From contig MCFE01000609.1 in assembly GCA_002104905.1 (NCBI GenBank), positions 1-53,205 on the forward strand: a DNA stretch of 53,205 bases, written 5' to 3'. The position numbers and the translations under genes were made by a program. The notes under the pieces are model-generated. The model made no database searches, was not told where the DNA came from, and saw only the letters and a list, made by a program, of their open reading frames with translations. Below are positions 19,909 through 32,352 of this stretch, in pieces. The DNA comes from Basidiobolus meristosporus CBS 931.73. Its lineage: Eukaryota > Basidiobolomycota > Basidiobolomycetes > Basidiobolales > Basidiobolaceae. Within the stretch, counting starts at the first letter, position 1. Each line of letters begins with the position of its first letter.

Positions 19909-22045
19909 ATGAGCTCAGGGAAGTTCAAAGAGCCGACCACGCGAACCACGATATCCTGCGAGGAATGCCGTCGACGGAAACGGAAATGCAGCAAGGATAA
20001 GCCCGTTTGCAACCTGTGTCAGGAGACTGGCTCCGAGTGCGTGTATAGACGTGCACGAAAAGTACCTCTCACTCATTTACTTCGAGCATGCATATTTCGG
20101 GCTGACCAACTTGGATTTATCACAGCGTGGTCCACCAACAGGGTACATGCGTGGTAAGCGCTCCGCAAGCTATCTATCTCAACAAACTTCTCAGGAGAAA
20201 CTGTCACTTGCGAGTACCTCGCGGGGAAGTGGGGGGTACTTGAAACAACTCTCGTCACCCTTTTACTCCCTCTCAAAGCCCTCGTTCGAGCCACCCAAGA
20301 TTCCTCTGCCTTTGCAAACCGAGCTATTCCGCACATTTTTGGACCATTTTAGCTGCTCCGCGCCACTATTTCACCACGAATATCTATACCACCGACTAAC
20401 CACCCAAGCTCTACCCGATTTCCTACTTCAGGTCATACTTGCCATAGGAAGTCGATTCTTCCTGAACGCAGGCCACCCCCAGAAGAGCGAAAATCTTCCG
20501 GCCGATTGGGTGAGCCTGGTGAAGGAGACGGATTTCGCCGGGAATGCGCTGCATTTGGCCCAACAGCAACTCTTCGTGGAGCCAAACGTCTCCAACGCCA
20601 TGGCCTTGACTCTTTTGGCCCTTATGCTGCTCTACGATGGCCAAGGTTCCGCTGCTACCATGTGTCTTGGTGGGTTCTAGGATTCGTGAATGATTGGTGC
20701 TAGAGTAGACTAACTGATGTTGCGACCTTGTAGTGTTGGGTGGCAAGTAAGACGTGCTGCTCAGTGTGGTGCAGTAAGGATCGACTAATGATTTGGCTCT
20801 ATGGTACTAGGATCGTAAAGGAGTCAGGACTGGCGTTGCAGGATATCAGCCAAGATGTTCTGGACAGCAGTCCCATCAATGACATCGAGAAAGAAGAGCG
20901 ACGACGTTTGTTTTGGTGGTTGCTTCCTTTAGACCATTGGGCACGGAAAAAAGCGATGTCTGTCGGAGAGAAAACCGCGTGTATATTGCTCCCAAGGGAT
21001 GAGCCAGGCTGGCAGAAAATGCCCCACCTGTTGCCTAGCGCACTCCATCGGCCGGCATACGAGAGCAGGGCCATGTGGTCGTTCATGATCGAAATAGAGC
21101 TGCTGCTGATGGACATCTCGATTTTGATGAACTCGGTGCCCAATCGCAACAAGCAGCCAGAGTTGTTCGAGATTTCCCAAAGCCCGAACGGGATGTTCGA
21201 GGATGTACCGCTGAGGCTGGCCCAATTCCAAGATGCCCTCCACTCATGGAATAATCGGCTCCCTCTGGAATACAGATACGATGCGTTTCGAAACGTATGC
21301 AGGGACCCTGCCCAGGCTGCGGAGAATCCCCACACCAGCGCCCATATACATATTCTCAAGCTGATCCACTTAGGCTACTTGAAAAGTTGGCTACATGTTC
21401 ATCACATCCGGGTGACTCTGCATTGGAATACGGAGGATATGGGGATCGTTAAAGGATGCCTTGAAACGGGTAAGTTCTCTCGGACAAGACAATCCATGAA
21501 TGGCCGGATAACTTTGTGTACTTTACGTACGTTTAGCGGAAGCGTTGACTTCCATAGTGCGAAGCCTGCCTGATAATGAGCTAGTTGATGAGCCGGTGAC
21601 TTTGTCGAATTGTATCCTCGCCTGCAGTGTCCTTGTTACCTTTATCGAGTACATCCTTCATAGTATGACGAGGAAATTAAACCCTGCCGAGTACTCCACC
21701 AGGCTGGGATCTGTGGAGAAGTGGCAGTTGGCAATGCAAGCCAAACGGCATATCAACACCATCCATGATCGGTTCTCGAGTATCGTAACTGTCTGGAGAT
21801 ACTCAACCTTGGATCTTTCTCGATTGGCGGAAATTCGAGCCATCGCTCAGCATAGGTGCACCCAAATTCATGCCCAAATCATGGCTCTCCCTTTGTCGTC
21901 ATTGCAGGGAAAATCCATTCCTAATCCTCTGGAACTCCGTAATGTCGCCATACCTTCCGACTTGGACACCATCTACCACGAATGCGATTCCATAAAGGAA
22001 GTCCCGAATAGCGGCTTGGTACTTCCTGACAACCAAGGAGCATGA
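19909..22045 (+). CDS. Zn2Cys6 fungal transcription factor
   Basis: Predicted nuclear regulator of 625 residues. Exons: 19909-20061, 20126-20669, 20734-20746, 20811-21469, 21537-22045, total 1878 nt with frame kept throughout. Residues about 16-43 form the Zn2Cys6 binuclear cluster, CEEC...RKRKC...KPVCNLC...SEC, spacing CX2CX6CX6CX2CX6C, followed by basic residues. The middle matches the fungal_trans domain: an L-G-G-K-I-V-K-E-S-G-L helix and then IEKEERRRLFWWLLPLD. The third exon has only 13 nt. It is accepted because GTAAGA and CTAAC signals flank the introns and because it restores the family's usual helix length. Branch-like CTGAC/CTAAC/CTAAT sites precede the acceptors. Target genes unknown. 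No metabolic cluster is visible next to it. Confidence 0.9.
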
Positions 22046-24586
22046 ACGCCCTTGCTGCTCGCGTTAGTTTTGTAGCGACTAGATTTTAGGCTATGTTTTT
22101 TAAAAAACGCCCTACACGGTTGAGAACATCACACCACGCGCTTTGCGTGGAGGCGGTGTGTTATCGCTCTTCGTAAAACATCATCGGTGGATAACTCCAG
22201 GCAGCCGCCAGAATAAAGTTCTTGCAGCAAACAAATAGTTGAGCACCCGAAGAAGCATCAAAGATTACAGTTCGTTGGGAGGGTGGAAACAGCAGAAGTT
22301 TCGGGAGACTCTTGGGCTTCCATAGAACAGCAACATACCGAAGTCAGGGTAATTCTCTGCGAACATTTGATCTCGAGCCAACGCGTCCTCTAGGGAAGGA
22401 TTCGACGGGATACTCCAACTGGCTTCCTGTCTCACAAGTACTCTCCACAGCTCTGAAGATTGGTCACCAACCATGCATGTATCCACCAGCTTTCTTGCTT
22501 CCTAGCTTTGGTATCCCTAACTCTAGAAAGAGGCGTTTCCAGGGTGAAAATAAGGGATTCTTGAGTACCTCAGACGTCTCCGTGAAGACTGCATTGGACA
22601 GTTCTTTCTGGTGCCATACACAGCACAACCATGACCAAGATTAACATACGCGTATGGTGCAGCTGAACAAGGCTACCTCCATCGCACATCTGGTTTGAAG
22701 GAAGGTAACACACTCTGAATGGACTCGAATCACAATTTGAGGGTATCGGCATATCGGACACTGGCGGATACCAGATAGAGAACAACTTGGGGATCCCTGT
22801 GCTCGGCACTGATCACAAAGCCATTTCTGATGGGTAGACCCTGAAGAGATGGCTACCAGTGGGATGCACCCATCAAATACGTATTCAGGAGAATTTCCGA
22901 ATACCTGATAGGGCGCATGTTGCAAGAGATTGGGCCTAGGAAATTCAACTCAAAGAGGGGATTTTTGTGGGTGTGTGCAGTATACTTCGGTTCTGGTTTA
23001 CCACACGCACCGCTCGCTCTTGATATGGAAACTATACGGCCGACCAGACCACCAACCCTACAGTGTGCCATCCATCCCAATGCCTGAGCCAGATGATGAC
23101 AAGGCGGCTATCAATCCGATGCCCAGAAGGCTAGGTCAACTCCGGGGAGGGATTCGTCACCATCCATTTTGCAGAGAGCAACGTCGGGACTTCGAGTGCT
23201 ACAGCAAGATTTAAGGTTGGTTGGCTGGGATGGAGTATTGGCCAGACAATAGGAACCAATTGACGCCTATTCTAGTACGCACCATGCCCGCATCATGTGG
23301 CACCGAATGTCCAAAGCAATCACTGATAAGTCATTTTGGGACATTGGTGTTTGGTAACTTTTAGATGGCTAAATACATGAGTGGGTAGTTAGTTGATTTA
23401 CCTCGATTTGTGAATACCTGCCCATCCAGCGCAGGAGAAGGAGCTTTATGACGATAGATGGCAAGCCTAGGCTGGCGGATCTGGCTGGAGAGTGTTGAAT
23501 CATCGCCAGATCAGCCCGAATCCGCACCCCGGCTGGAAGGAAGGTCCAAAAGCGGCCAACCCATCAAGCAGCATATGGCAGTCGGGAAATGACCATGTCG
23601 AAAATACCCAAACTCCCAAGCGGCCCCGAAGGCCAACTCGTTGCCATTGGTGCCCACGATCAATTTAACTTCGAATTCAACATCACCCATATCTGGCCGA
23701 ATCATGCTTTTAAGCTTAGCTAAGCCAACGCATAAGCTGGAGAATTCGGAGTGGACTAGGGAGGCCAGCAGGTCCTTGTTTCACCACCGGTTAGGCAGGG
23801 ATTGAGCAAATGCGCCGAGAGATGGATTTCTATCTGAAGCGGTGTGGTTGCTCATGAGTAACTGGCCTTGATCTTGGCCTACGCAAGAACCTGAAAGAAC
23901 CTGCTTAGGCATACCCGTGTGCTTCGCACATTCCCCCGTCCAACCAGGTCTTCATTGGGTGACTCGCACTGCATCTCGAGCAAAAACTTTGTACCACGGA
24001 ACCGCTTCGATTCAGACCATCTGGTTTCCAGCCGAATAGGAGCCTTCTTATCCAGCCGTGGGTATTCCCAAAATCGCACCAACGAAACCTTACTGACAAG
24101 GTCTATATTTCTTACTAAGGTCATATGCGCTTGGAAAGCGCTGTCTAGCAAAGGGCAGCGGGTCGCCTTAATTGGCTGGCGTCTCCCTAGCATTGTAAAT
24201 TCCCCTTCCAAATATGTGGGCCGACTTGGGCACTTGATCCATTCTAGAGCGAAATGCCATTGGCGAGTCGCCACACCGGCCAATGAGGGCGTGGGGCGGC
24301 ATCACTTGCCATGGAATTTTGGCGATAATTGATGGATTTTCCGAAGTATGTGTTGTCCATAATTGGGTTGAAGCCACAAACCTCAATCTGTCTGGAAATA
24401 CTCGACTTATCGCTTGATTCTTGGTTTCGAACCAGGCCATCCAGGCCATATTTGGAAATCCTGTCAGATTGAGGGATCTCTTGGGTAACCTTGTCTATGT
24501 ATACTTAGGTGTAGCACCACTTCGAAGTATCGATTCTATTTAGTTAAGGTGGTTAGAGTGGGCATCGTATTGCCACCCGGCGTTGC
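22046..24586. other. Long intergenic stretch, no supported gene
   Basis: Balanced base composition but no long frame. A minus-strand open stretch, 24283-23879 (134 codons), has alternating hydrophobic/charged strands and might be part of a decayed gene. Another, 22486-22265, ends in a possible GTATGT donor. Neither has a recognised domain, so I do not call them as genes. Confidence 0.5.
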
Positions 24587-24593
24587 TATAAAT
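24587..24593 (+). promoter_or_regulatory. TATA box of LAPTM-like gene 1
   Basis: TATAAAT 95 nt before the ATG at 24682. The three paralogues downstream have equivalent boxes at 78-93 nt, so the position is probably meaningful. Confidence 0.55.
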
Positions 24594-24681
24594 TCTTGGA
24601 GTCCCCCTTAATCAGCACCATCAAATAACCTCTTCACTTCACCCGACCTCCTTTCCTTCCTGCAGAACCATCACATCCAAC

Positions 24682-25364
24682 ATGACCAAAGTGCCAAGCA
24701 ATCGTCGTTGTTGCGGCTGTGTGAACCTCCGCACAGGCTGTCTTATCTTAACCTATTTCCAAATGGTATGCTCCTTTGGCCAGCGCTACTTCATGATCCT
24801 TGTATGATAACCGTGGAAAATCCCCTCTAGATTGGTGGCTTGGTTTTAAGCTTACTCGTAGTCATCCTGCTGGCTCTACTCCGGTCCACCCAGGCCAGAT
24901 CTTTCGAAGGATACAGCGTGGAGAATATCCGGATGGCTTCGTACATTCTGCTCGGCATCTCTATTTTCAGCAGTATCGTCGGATTACTTGGCGTGCTGGG
25001 CACTTACAAGGTAGGCACACTGATTTCACCCCCCTCGCAGCACCCCCAATCTAATCGGGACCCTTAGAGCAAACCCGGCCTGCTTCTTGCCTACTTGATA
25101 ATAGACGCCGTGTGCATCGCGGGTTGGTTCGGCGGGGTGATCGCAACCTTTCAGAGCCGCAACGCCCTCTGGGGCATCCAATTCACTGTGATGGTAAGAG
25201 GCGCATGAGACACCATGAGATGTCAACGGTGGTACTAACTTCAGACCCCCCCCCATCAATTCCAGCTGCTACTTCAAATCTATTTCTTCATCCCAGTGCA
25301 CCAGTATCGTCGAGAAATTCAAAACATCACCAAATATGTGTACGAAGTGAATCTGAAATGCTAA
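24682..25364 (+). CDS. LAPTM-like four-TM membrane protein 1
   Basis: Predicted 162-residue membrane protein. Exons 24682-24765, 24831-25010, 25068-25193, 25266-25364, all phase-0 junctions. Residues 10-13 are CCGC, followed by VNLRTGCLIL, which strongly resembles the N-terminal CCxC..(L/V)RTG motif of LAPTM4/LAPTM5 lysosomal four-TM proteins. Four hydrophobic segments lie at about 19-45, 65-86, 91-114 and 124-142. After TM4 comes a basic HQYRREI, a motif kept in the paralogues. Family members in animals sit in late endosome/lysosome membranes and recruit transporters or Nedd4 ligases; that role is inference here. First of four paralogues on this strand. Confidence 0.85.
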
Positions 25365-28343
25365 TTCGCCAATACCCTTCTATGCATATTGATTGCTCTC
25401 TAATCGCCTACTTCCTTATCCACCCAGCCTCCCGTAATCCCTTCGGTTATCGAATAACCAATCACCAATTCTATTCTTCCACTGTATCATAGTATCTCAT
25501 CTTGTCACTGCTTAATATTCAAATAAAGTTTGGTGCGACTACAAACCTGTTACACGTATCCGTTCTGTCTCTGATTCATGTGTATATATATGGCTCTACT
25601 TCCATCTTCTTGAGGGAGTATTGGCGAATCAGTGGTCGAACATCCTCCATGAGGGCTCAGGCTATGACTTCTTGGCTCTGGTTGGGCGAGAGAATACTGA
25701 ATCTCTATGCAATGATCGAGTTGGATCAGCCAGGCATTTTGGTCTCAAACATGTGATTCAGTGCTTTCAGGATGATTCGGTGCTGTTCCGGATATGGATA
25801 TATCTCTGGGTATTCGCGCACCCTATCGTCTACCACTCAAATCCAACATCTGTAACACCAATCAGGCGATGGAAAGATACCAAATGGAACCTGCTCAACA
25901 GCGAGCAGCCCAATTGGTGGTGGGCACAGAGCTGGTGATTAGTACATAGCGGACCATGTTACTCGATCATTTTTCCAGGTTCAATTCGCCGATGCTTCAG
26001 TGGGAAGAAATTCCATTGTCGGTGTCAATGTACTCCATGATGGTCCAATATACCCAACCTTGGATAGGGAATATTACTATTCTAAGAGTTTCTTTTGGAC
26101 CCAAATCAATTTGTCATGACGTATTTCGAAGGGCTTGGGAGTGCTTCTGAATCCGTCGGTCTCGGGAAATTCACCAGATGGATGCGTATGAAGATTGCTT
26201 ATCAAATCTGCCAAATCCTCAGACACGATCAGCCCAGACTATGCATATATCTTTGCTTAAGATATGTTTAAACCATCTGTTGGTGGGTAATCATTACATG
26301 GGTATGAAGGCTAGTTCTGGCCGCTGACAATGCCAGGGCACAACGCCTCATTTCATCGGCCACTGTGTACAAGGAGGTATCAGAGATCCAAATATGATTT
26401 GGTGCCTCCTTTCCAGTATTTTCAGGACCATCGTTACCGTAGTGCAAAACCCACGTCCACCAGTGCTGCATTGTACGCAGTCACCCACCTTTGCTTGTTG
26501 GAACATCAAACCTGTTTCATTACAAAGCTGGGCCTTCCAAGCGATTCAAAGACATTATCCACTTACTGAAAGATGACCAACCCATTCTTGGGGTTAAAAA
26601 CATGCCTTCTTGGATGACTGCCATCATGGACCCTAGTATCAGATCCCAGGGTGCTGGAGGGCAATATGCACTCTGCCATTGCAAGGCATTTTGGTACAAC
26701 CCTTTGAGTTTCTCATGGTGGAGCATGAAACCCATCAAACCATATCCACTTGGCCCGGCTCTTGGTGCAAGGGTGATCAAGTACTTTCCACCTCACACCA
26801 TGAAATTCACAGGAAACTAGATGTCATGCTGCTGCCATAGCAGTAATAGCTACTCACCCTATTCTGTGCCAAGCTCCCCTGAACGAGACAAGGCGGTACG
26901 ATCCGGAATACAGTCATTGCTAACGTTTGATCCCGAATCTCCATCTTCACATTTCCTACCGTTAATAATAACAGAGATGAATCGATTCGCACTAGTCCTA
27001 TGCTGGCTTCCCATTTATAGCTATAGGCAATGAGGCCGCGATAATCAGGTTTAAGATTCGCCTAGTTGATGAGTGGAAGGAGATTAGCTCGTCAAATATG
27101 GAGCATTCAGGATCATAAGCAGTCCGTGGCAGCCGTCCAAAGGGGCTAATTTTCATACAAATTAAGAAAATACCATTCACTAGAACCCTCTCGGTCCGTC
27201 ATTGAAGGTCCAAAAATAAGGATGGTGTTGTAGGTAATGCTGAGCTAAGTAAACGACGCCTAATGCGAGTAGTCGTTGCCATTAGCAGCTGAGACGTGTG
27301 CACTGTATGATGACCAATTAGGGGAATTTTCTGCCTAATATGGCGTCATCAATTTATTATCTAGACCGTATTGGGGGATTTTCTCGTAGGGCCTAGCACG
27401 TCTGTTTCTGAACGCCTTGCGATGTGCGCACCGCGTCTATACAGCACGCTACCCACAGCAGAGGGCACTTGACCGATTATGGATGGAGCGACCGATTCCA
27501 TCACTGCGCACTGGGAGTGTCCTCTATTATGGGCACAAGGGTGTAGGTGCGTTGGGATCAGCCTCGCCGAAAACCCTGCGTGCCCTACCAGTATTTACCT
27601 GTTGACTGCGATTGGGACTAGGCCATTAGAAGAAAATGATGTCATATTCAACTTATGCTTCGCGCCAAATCATATGCCCACTGTCCACTCAACCATCCCC
27701 TTGCAGCTTCCTTATTAAAGAAATTCCGAATCCTCACCCAAATTGTCATCTGTGGGGAAAGGCCAACTCACTCGGTCAATTCATACAGTTCGAATTTATC
27801 AGCCGAGTCATGTGTTGTAGCTGGTAACCAGCCTGACCGCTTCAACCGGTGAATTTGCAATCATAGTGTAGTTGGGATGTTATTCGGTGTGGGGCTCGAT
27901 TGCTTTTAGAAGACATTTCATGTCAAAATAAGCGGAAATGTGCTATAAAGGGCGCAGTCTGCGATTGTTTTTCCATTCCGTCGAGTGGCATAGATGCGTC
28001 GTGCGTGATCGCAATCCTTGTTGTGCAGTCATGAGCGGCCCTGTCCCACTTCCTAATTGGCTACTGACTAGCCGAGCACCATAGGTCGACGGCCATTTGG
28101 CAGGGATGATTTGCACACGGATGACACACCATTGGCAAAAATGAACCTCACAAATGCTGAAAAGCAGAGCAACACCTCTGATACATTGCCTCTAATCTAT
28201 CAGAACCAAAACGTTATCGGCCCGATCAGGATCAGGTGTGTGACAAGAAGCTTGATCCAAGCATGATTTAATATTAAAAGGTCGCGCTTCTGTCAACAGA
28301 ATGTCATTCATGTCGCCCTTTCCCCTCTACCCTCTCTTTTCGT
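25365..28343. other. Intergenic region, no supported gene
   Basis: About 3 kb between LAPTM-like gene 1 and the 7TM gene. Short frames on both strands (for example 26491-26820 plus, 26520-26780 minus) show no family motif and no paired splice signals that would link them. Composition is mixed. It may hold decayed genes, but I can name none. Confidence 0.5.
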
Positions 28344-29287
28344 ATGCCCACCTTTAGTGATAATGATTTCTCGCCACCAAACGTCACATACTGGAAAGCG
28401 AAGGAGCAAATGAATTATTCCAATGGAACTCTGATTGTATATTGTATTCTATTTTGTATATACGCCCTTCTATGCACTAGATTAATTTCGAAAAGGCCCA
28501 AAAAGCTTGAGCTACGTGTATGTGCAGCAGCATCCCTGATAGGTGCCTTAACAGTTGCCTACATCATTAGCTTGTTTTTCGTGTTCAACACCTCTTGTTC
28601 CATTCGAAGTTTGGTATCGAATCTCCTTAATGGCGTTATCAGCGCATGTATCCAGGCTGCTCTTTTCATTTGGATCTACCGCGCCACCCACTACAAGGCG
28701 ATCCTCTGCGTTGCCGCTTTGACGAGTATGCTCAAATTTGTACCTCTGATCTGTAGTCTTGTGAATTCGGCTCACTACACACGCGTTGTGGAGCTTTGTA
28801 CCTTCCGGAATGGCCCACGGTTGCTCTACTATTCCTTAATATATGACCTCAGCAACACCATCATCTGGCATGTCGGCCTCATCCTTGCACTGGTCTATCA
28901 AACGAGGCTCTTGCTGAAGGAAAAGGAGGACGACTCATTTACATTGTCGGATCATGTCACTTTCCAGCTTCAGAACATTCGCTCTGCAGGCAAGGGTGTA
29001 TTGATGGGATTGCTGGTGAATATGGCAGGGCTGGTTGCCATCACCGTGCTCGTGATCCTTGAGCCGGATGGGAAATTGACCATTGTTCTATTCCATCTTA
29101 CTTGTAAGTAGCACTGCATCCATGAAATCAGCTAAGGCAAGCTCCCCTAACTCAATGGATTCCAGTAGGGCTCACATGCAAACTCATCACTGATAGCTTA
29201 CTCCGGTTCCATCCTTCTCTGAAATCCCCATTGGACTCGGCCGATGACCTGCCCTGCTTTGACTTCGGAGAATACACTGCTAAATGA
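28344..29287 (+). CDS. Seven-TM membrane protein, GPCR-like topology
   Basis: Predicted 293-residue integral membrane protein. Exon 1 is 28344-29103; a 62-nt intron (29104-29165, GTAAGT...CCAG) is followed by exon 2, 29166-29287, which completes the last helix and supplies a short acidic tail ending in FDFGEYTAK. The N-terminus has three potential N-glycosylation sites (NVT, NYS, NGT) before TM1. Seven hydrophobic segments begin near residues 28, 55, 90, 112, 155, 210 and 240. No rhodopsin, cAMP-receptor or Ste3 signature is evident, so family membership is unknown. A receptor role is suggested only by topology. Lies between members of the LAPTM-like array on the same strand. Confidence 0.8.
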
Positions 29288-29885
29288 TCATTGTATTTAC
29301 TGTCCAATCAGTTAATATGCTTCTATCTGGGCATCACTCGAATCTTTGAAAGATTCCACTCTGTTTCTTCAAACCCATATAAACAACCGAACACACACAG
29401 TGGCTCAAATGACGTTCCATCTTTTTGCGAGGCCTTGAACAGTCGTTATAATGTCGATGGAATTCATCCACGCCCCTTGGACTATCTATGGAAGTGTTGG
29501 GAGCTCAAGAGTGTGCGGCGCTCTGCCTTATTCTCCATGCCTCTGTGTACGATAAGCCATGAACACCACAACCCTAGTAACACCTATCCTATCCTGCTTC
29601 CAGCGCCGGAACTCTTTCTTGTAGCCCATCACCTATTAATCCTTACTAGATCTCTACTTGACCATTTAAGTTCACTGAGGCTGAAGAGGTGCCAATCCAT
29701 CATCCAAGTATGTGAGATTTCGAATCTTGGAATTCGATTGATCCACCATGTGATGGAACTGAGGAGCCATGCTTGATAGGATGCATTCCATAAACCAACA
29801 TTTGGTTACACTTCATCAGCCGAATCTTGTCCTGTTGGGTAGGCTCCAAATCAGACGACTCAGCCGAGGGTGAGCGGCCGAAGGA
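29288..29885. other. Intergenic region with an unsupported open stretch
   Basis: A 160-codon open stretch (29291-29776, plus) lacks an ATG at its head, shows no domain and follows the stop of the 7TM gene by one codon. I treat it as chance and as 3' UTR/intergenic sequence. Confidence 0.5.
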
Positions 29886-29892
29886 TATAAAG
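29886..29892 (+). promoter_or_regulatory. TATA box of LAPTM-like gene 2
   Basis: TATAAAG 78 nt before the ATG at 29964, in the same relative position as in the paralogues. Confidence 0.6.
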
Positions 29893-29963
29893 CACTCCTG
29901 TCGAACCCAAAAAGGGCATAGGATACCCCACTGTAGTTGCCTTCATCTACACATATACATATA

Positions 29964-30638
29964 ATGGCCAAAGTCAAGAGTTACCAAACTTGCTGCTTCT
30001 GCATTAATCTTCGATTGGGATGCTTAATCCTGACGAGCTGTCAAATGGTACCCTCGTTTCTCTTCCTTGCGGACTCACGGTTGAAAATACTGACGTTCAC
30101 CTTAGATCCTTGGCGCCATTGAGTGCATCATCTCCCTCCTGGTATTTACGGCGCTCCAAGATGGCTTCGAACATTCGGAAGAGCGCCTGCTGTGGGCTAC
30201 ATCGTTGATCATACTGATAGTCTCCATGTTCGAATTCTCAGTGGGTCTGATAGGAGTCATCGGAGTGGCCAAGGTATGTTCACTTGCCCGGACATGAAAC
30301 TGACCGCAGGTTAACCGCAGTTTGAATTGCAGAGCAAAAGTACGCTCTTGTTAATCTACTTGATCTTCGACGCACTCTGCATATTGTCTTCCATCGGGGG
30401 AATTGTTCTTGCATTCATGACCCACGATCTTGTCCTTCAGGTGCAATCCGTAGTGCTGGTATTTCATTCAATCCGCCTGTTCTATGTACTGCCGCCCCTG
30501 CTCACCTTGTGTCTTCACTAGTCATTGTTTCAAATATACTTCTTCTTTGCCATATACCGTTACAGAAGAGAGATCAAGGCGGCCAGACAAACCTTCGACA
30601 CCGTTCAGTTCAAGAGCGCAGATCACCATGCCGTCTAA
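29964..30638 (+). CDS. LAPTM-like four-TM membrane protein 2
   Basis: Predicted 164-residue paralogue. Exons 29964-30047 (84 nt), 30106-30273 (168 nt), 30333-30458 (126 nt), 30522-30638 (117 nt), all phase 0; exons 1 and 3 have exactly the lengths seen in gene 1. N-terminus has TCCFCINLRLGCLIL, the CCxC..LR.G motif leading into TM1. TM2 ends in GVIGVAK at the exon 2/3 junction, as GVLGTYK does in gene 1. After TM4 is IYRYRREI, then a 25-residue polar tail. No PPxY motif. Expected in endomembranes by family resemblance only. Confidence 0.87.
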
Positions 30639-31097
30639 TGTGACCCCTTCGGGGAAATACTCACCATATTTGCGATCTTTTCTATCCTGTCTTCCCCGTG
30701 CATTCTAATTCATCCCCTAATAAATTGTGCCCTTATCTGAGTAACCGTATACATGCCAACTCAATGGTAGCATCAGTACGCTGGACATCAGCCCGTATAG
30801 TTACGCCAATAGTTACGGCTTATGAAATTGGCCGGTAGGAACGAATCAAACTCTATCAGATTGCTCCACTCCCGTCCACAGTTGTGGAGCTACTCGTGAA
30901 CACAAACGATGTTTCGATCGAGGAGGTGATTGCGTAGAATATCCATGGTTACGTGCCTGGTATTGGCATTCGCAGGCTGGATTACTCAGTAGCTGAGCCC
31001 ACCTCGACAGGCTTAGGCCAAGATTGCATTGCTTTCCTTATGAGGTAAAGCGCTAGAGCTCAGCCGTCGAAAGCTTGAACCTCAGTTGGTTTCGTAG
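30639..31097. other. Intergenic spacer between LAPTM-like genes 2 and 3
   Basis: No open frame of note. Probably terminator of gene 2 and promoter of gene 3. Confidence 0.5.
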
Positions 31098-31104
31098 TAT
31101 AAAG
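31098..31104 (+). promoter_or_regulatory. TATA box of LAPTM-like gene 3
   Basis: TATAAAG 93 nt before the ATG at 31191, matching the spacing in the paralogues. Confidence 0.6.
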
Positions 31105-31190
31105 AAGCCTGCGTGTCGCTTTGAGGAGTAAGGCTTATAGTGTACTCCCTAACGATATCAGCGTTCCTTGACAGCTCACATTTGACTGCA

Positions 31191-31835
31191 ATGCTTGAAA
31201 TAGAGACCAAAGTAACCTGCTGTTGGTGCTTCAATCTTAGGGTTGGAGCATTCACCATGGCAATCGTCGAGCTGGTAGTAATTTCAGGGCTGTGCCTAAG
31301 TCAAACGTGGGTTTAATTTCTTACATTGTCTAGTTGGAAGGGATCTTGGGGGTTCTGTGTTTTGGAATACCCATGATGCTGATCGTCAAAAGTCAAGGCT
31401 ATTTCGATATCAAGATCCAGACAGCTCTTGTCTATTCCAGCTTTCCGGTGTCCTTGATAGTTGGCGCTTTGGGGATCATAGGTGTTTCCAAGGTGAGGTT
31501 TCCTGCTGCACCCCGAAAGCGGTAGACTCACTGATGCTGTTTATTTTTTTATTCCAGAATAGAAGCTGGATTCTGAGCATTAGTTTGGCACTGAATTTTG
31601 CCCCTTTCGCCTTCTCGATCCTCGCCATTGTGTTGTTCTTCAAAAGCGAGTCTGCAGTGCTAGGGGGAGTATTCATACTGAAGGTAAGGAGCCATGAATG
31701 GCCCGGATAGCTGACATGCTCACACAACTCTAGCTTTTCCTTTGCATTCTCTATTTCTGCGTGATTCTGCGGTATCGTCGCACCATCATTATTGCCGAGA
31801 GAGTTCATTTGATCAAGACGACCTATGTCCCATAA
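31191..31835 (+). CDS. LAPTM-like four-TM membrane protein 3
   Basis: Predicted 156-residue paralogue. Exons 31191-31274 (84 nt), 31334-31492 (159 nt), 31558-31683 (126 nt), 31734-31835 (102 nt), all phase 0. N-terminus TCCWCFNLRVGAF keeps CCxC and R.G, but the following Cys-Leu of genes 1, 2 and 4 is replaced by Ala-Phe. TM2 ends in GIIGVSK at the exon junction; TM4 is followed by LRYRRTI and a short tail ending TTYVP. Shortest of the four, and divergent in the loop between TM1 and TM2, which is the expected lumenal loop. Confidence 0.86.
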
Positions 31836-32352
31836 ATTGTCTCGTCTGCCCTACTCACGCCACTTCCTGTTAACTCCAAGCTCATCCGACGCCTAGACAA
31901 TAAACGAACCCCCATCCATCTCTACTGCATTTGTAAACCAACTCTCCATTTCATTCGGTCAGACCCATCTCCACTACAGACAGCTGCACAGTCAGCAAAC
32001 ATCGAGAATCTCGCTAGTGCCAGCCCGATTGCCAACGAGGGCTACATGCACCTTGTCCAAGGTTTTTGCAATCTGTTGGTGCGTGCATGGTACATATTCG
32101 AATTGTCGGGAATCGGAGGCTGCCATTGATCCATGGCAGTCGAGTGATCAGCATAGGAGTCCAGCGGAGTCATCGTCTTACCTGGATCCGATTGCAAGTG
32201 GCCAGCCGACTTATCGACCAAGCTGATATGGAGGTGCCCGATCTGTTGACTAGAAAAGCTGCAGTGAATATTTCCATGGAATCAGGTCACTCGAGGTCGG
32301 CGCTAATATCTTGCAGCAACCATTGGTATGGGTGTGACGCTACGGTGGCTGC
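31836..32352. other. Intergenic spacer between LAPTM-like genes 3 and 4
   Basis: About 500 bases. No supported gene. Confidence 0.5.

Noticed and set aside
20675-20733. Alternative intron of the Zn2Cys6 gene with donor GTTCTA
   Set aside because: Donor is poor and the result lengthens a conserved helix; the two-intron microexon model has better signals and length.
22641-22925. Minus-strand frame with two CxxC pairs as a zinc-finger protein
   Set aside because: Spacing does not match a known finger, there is no supporting upstream or downstream exon, and the frame overlaps nothing conserved.
23879-24283. Minus-strand 134-codon frame as a possible hotdog-fold enzyme
   Set aside because: The strand pattern is suggestive only; no active-site motif and no convincing neighbouring exons.
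29291-29776. 160-codon frame after the 7TM gene
   Set aside because: No ATG at its head, no domain, and it begins one codon after the stop of the 7TM gene, in its likely 3' UTR.
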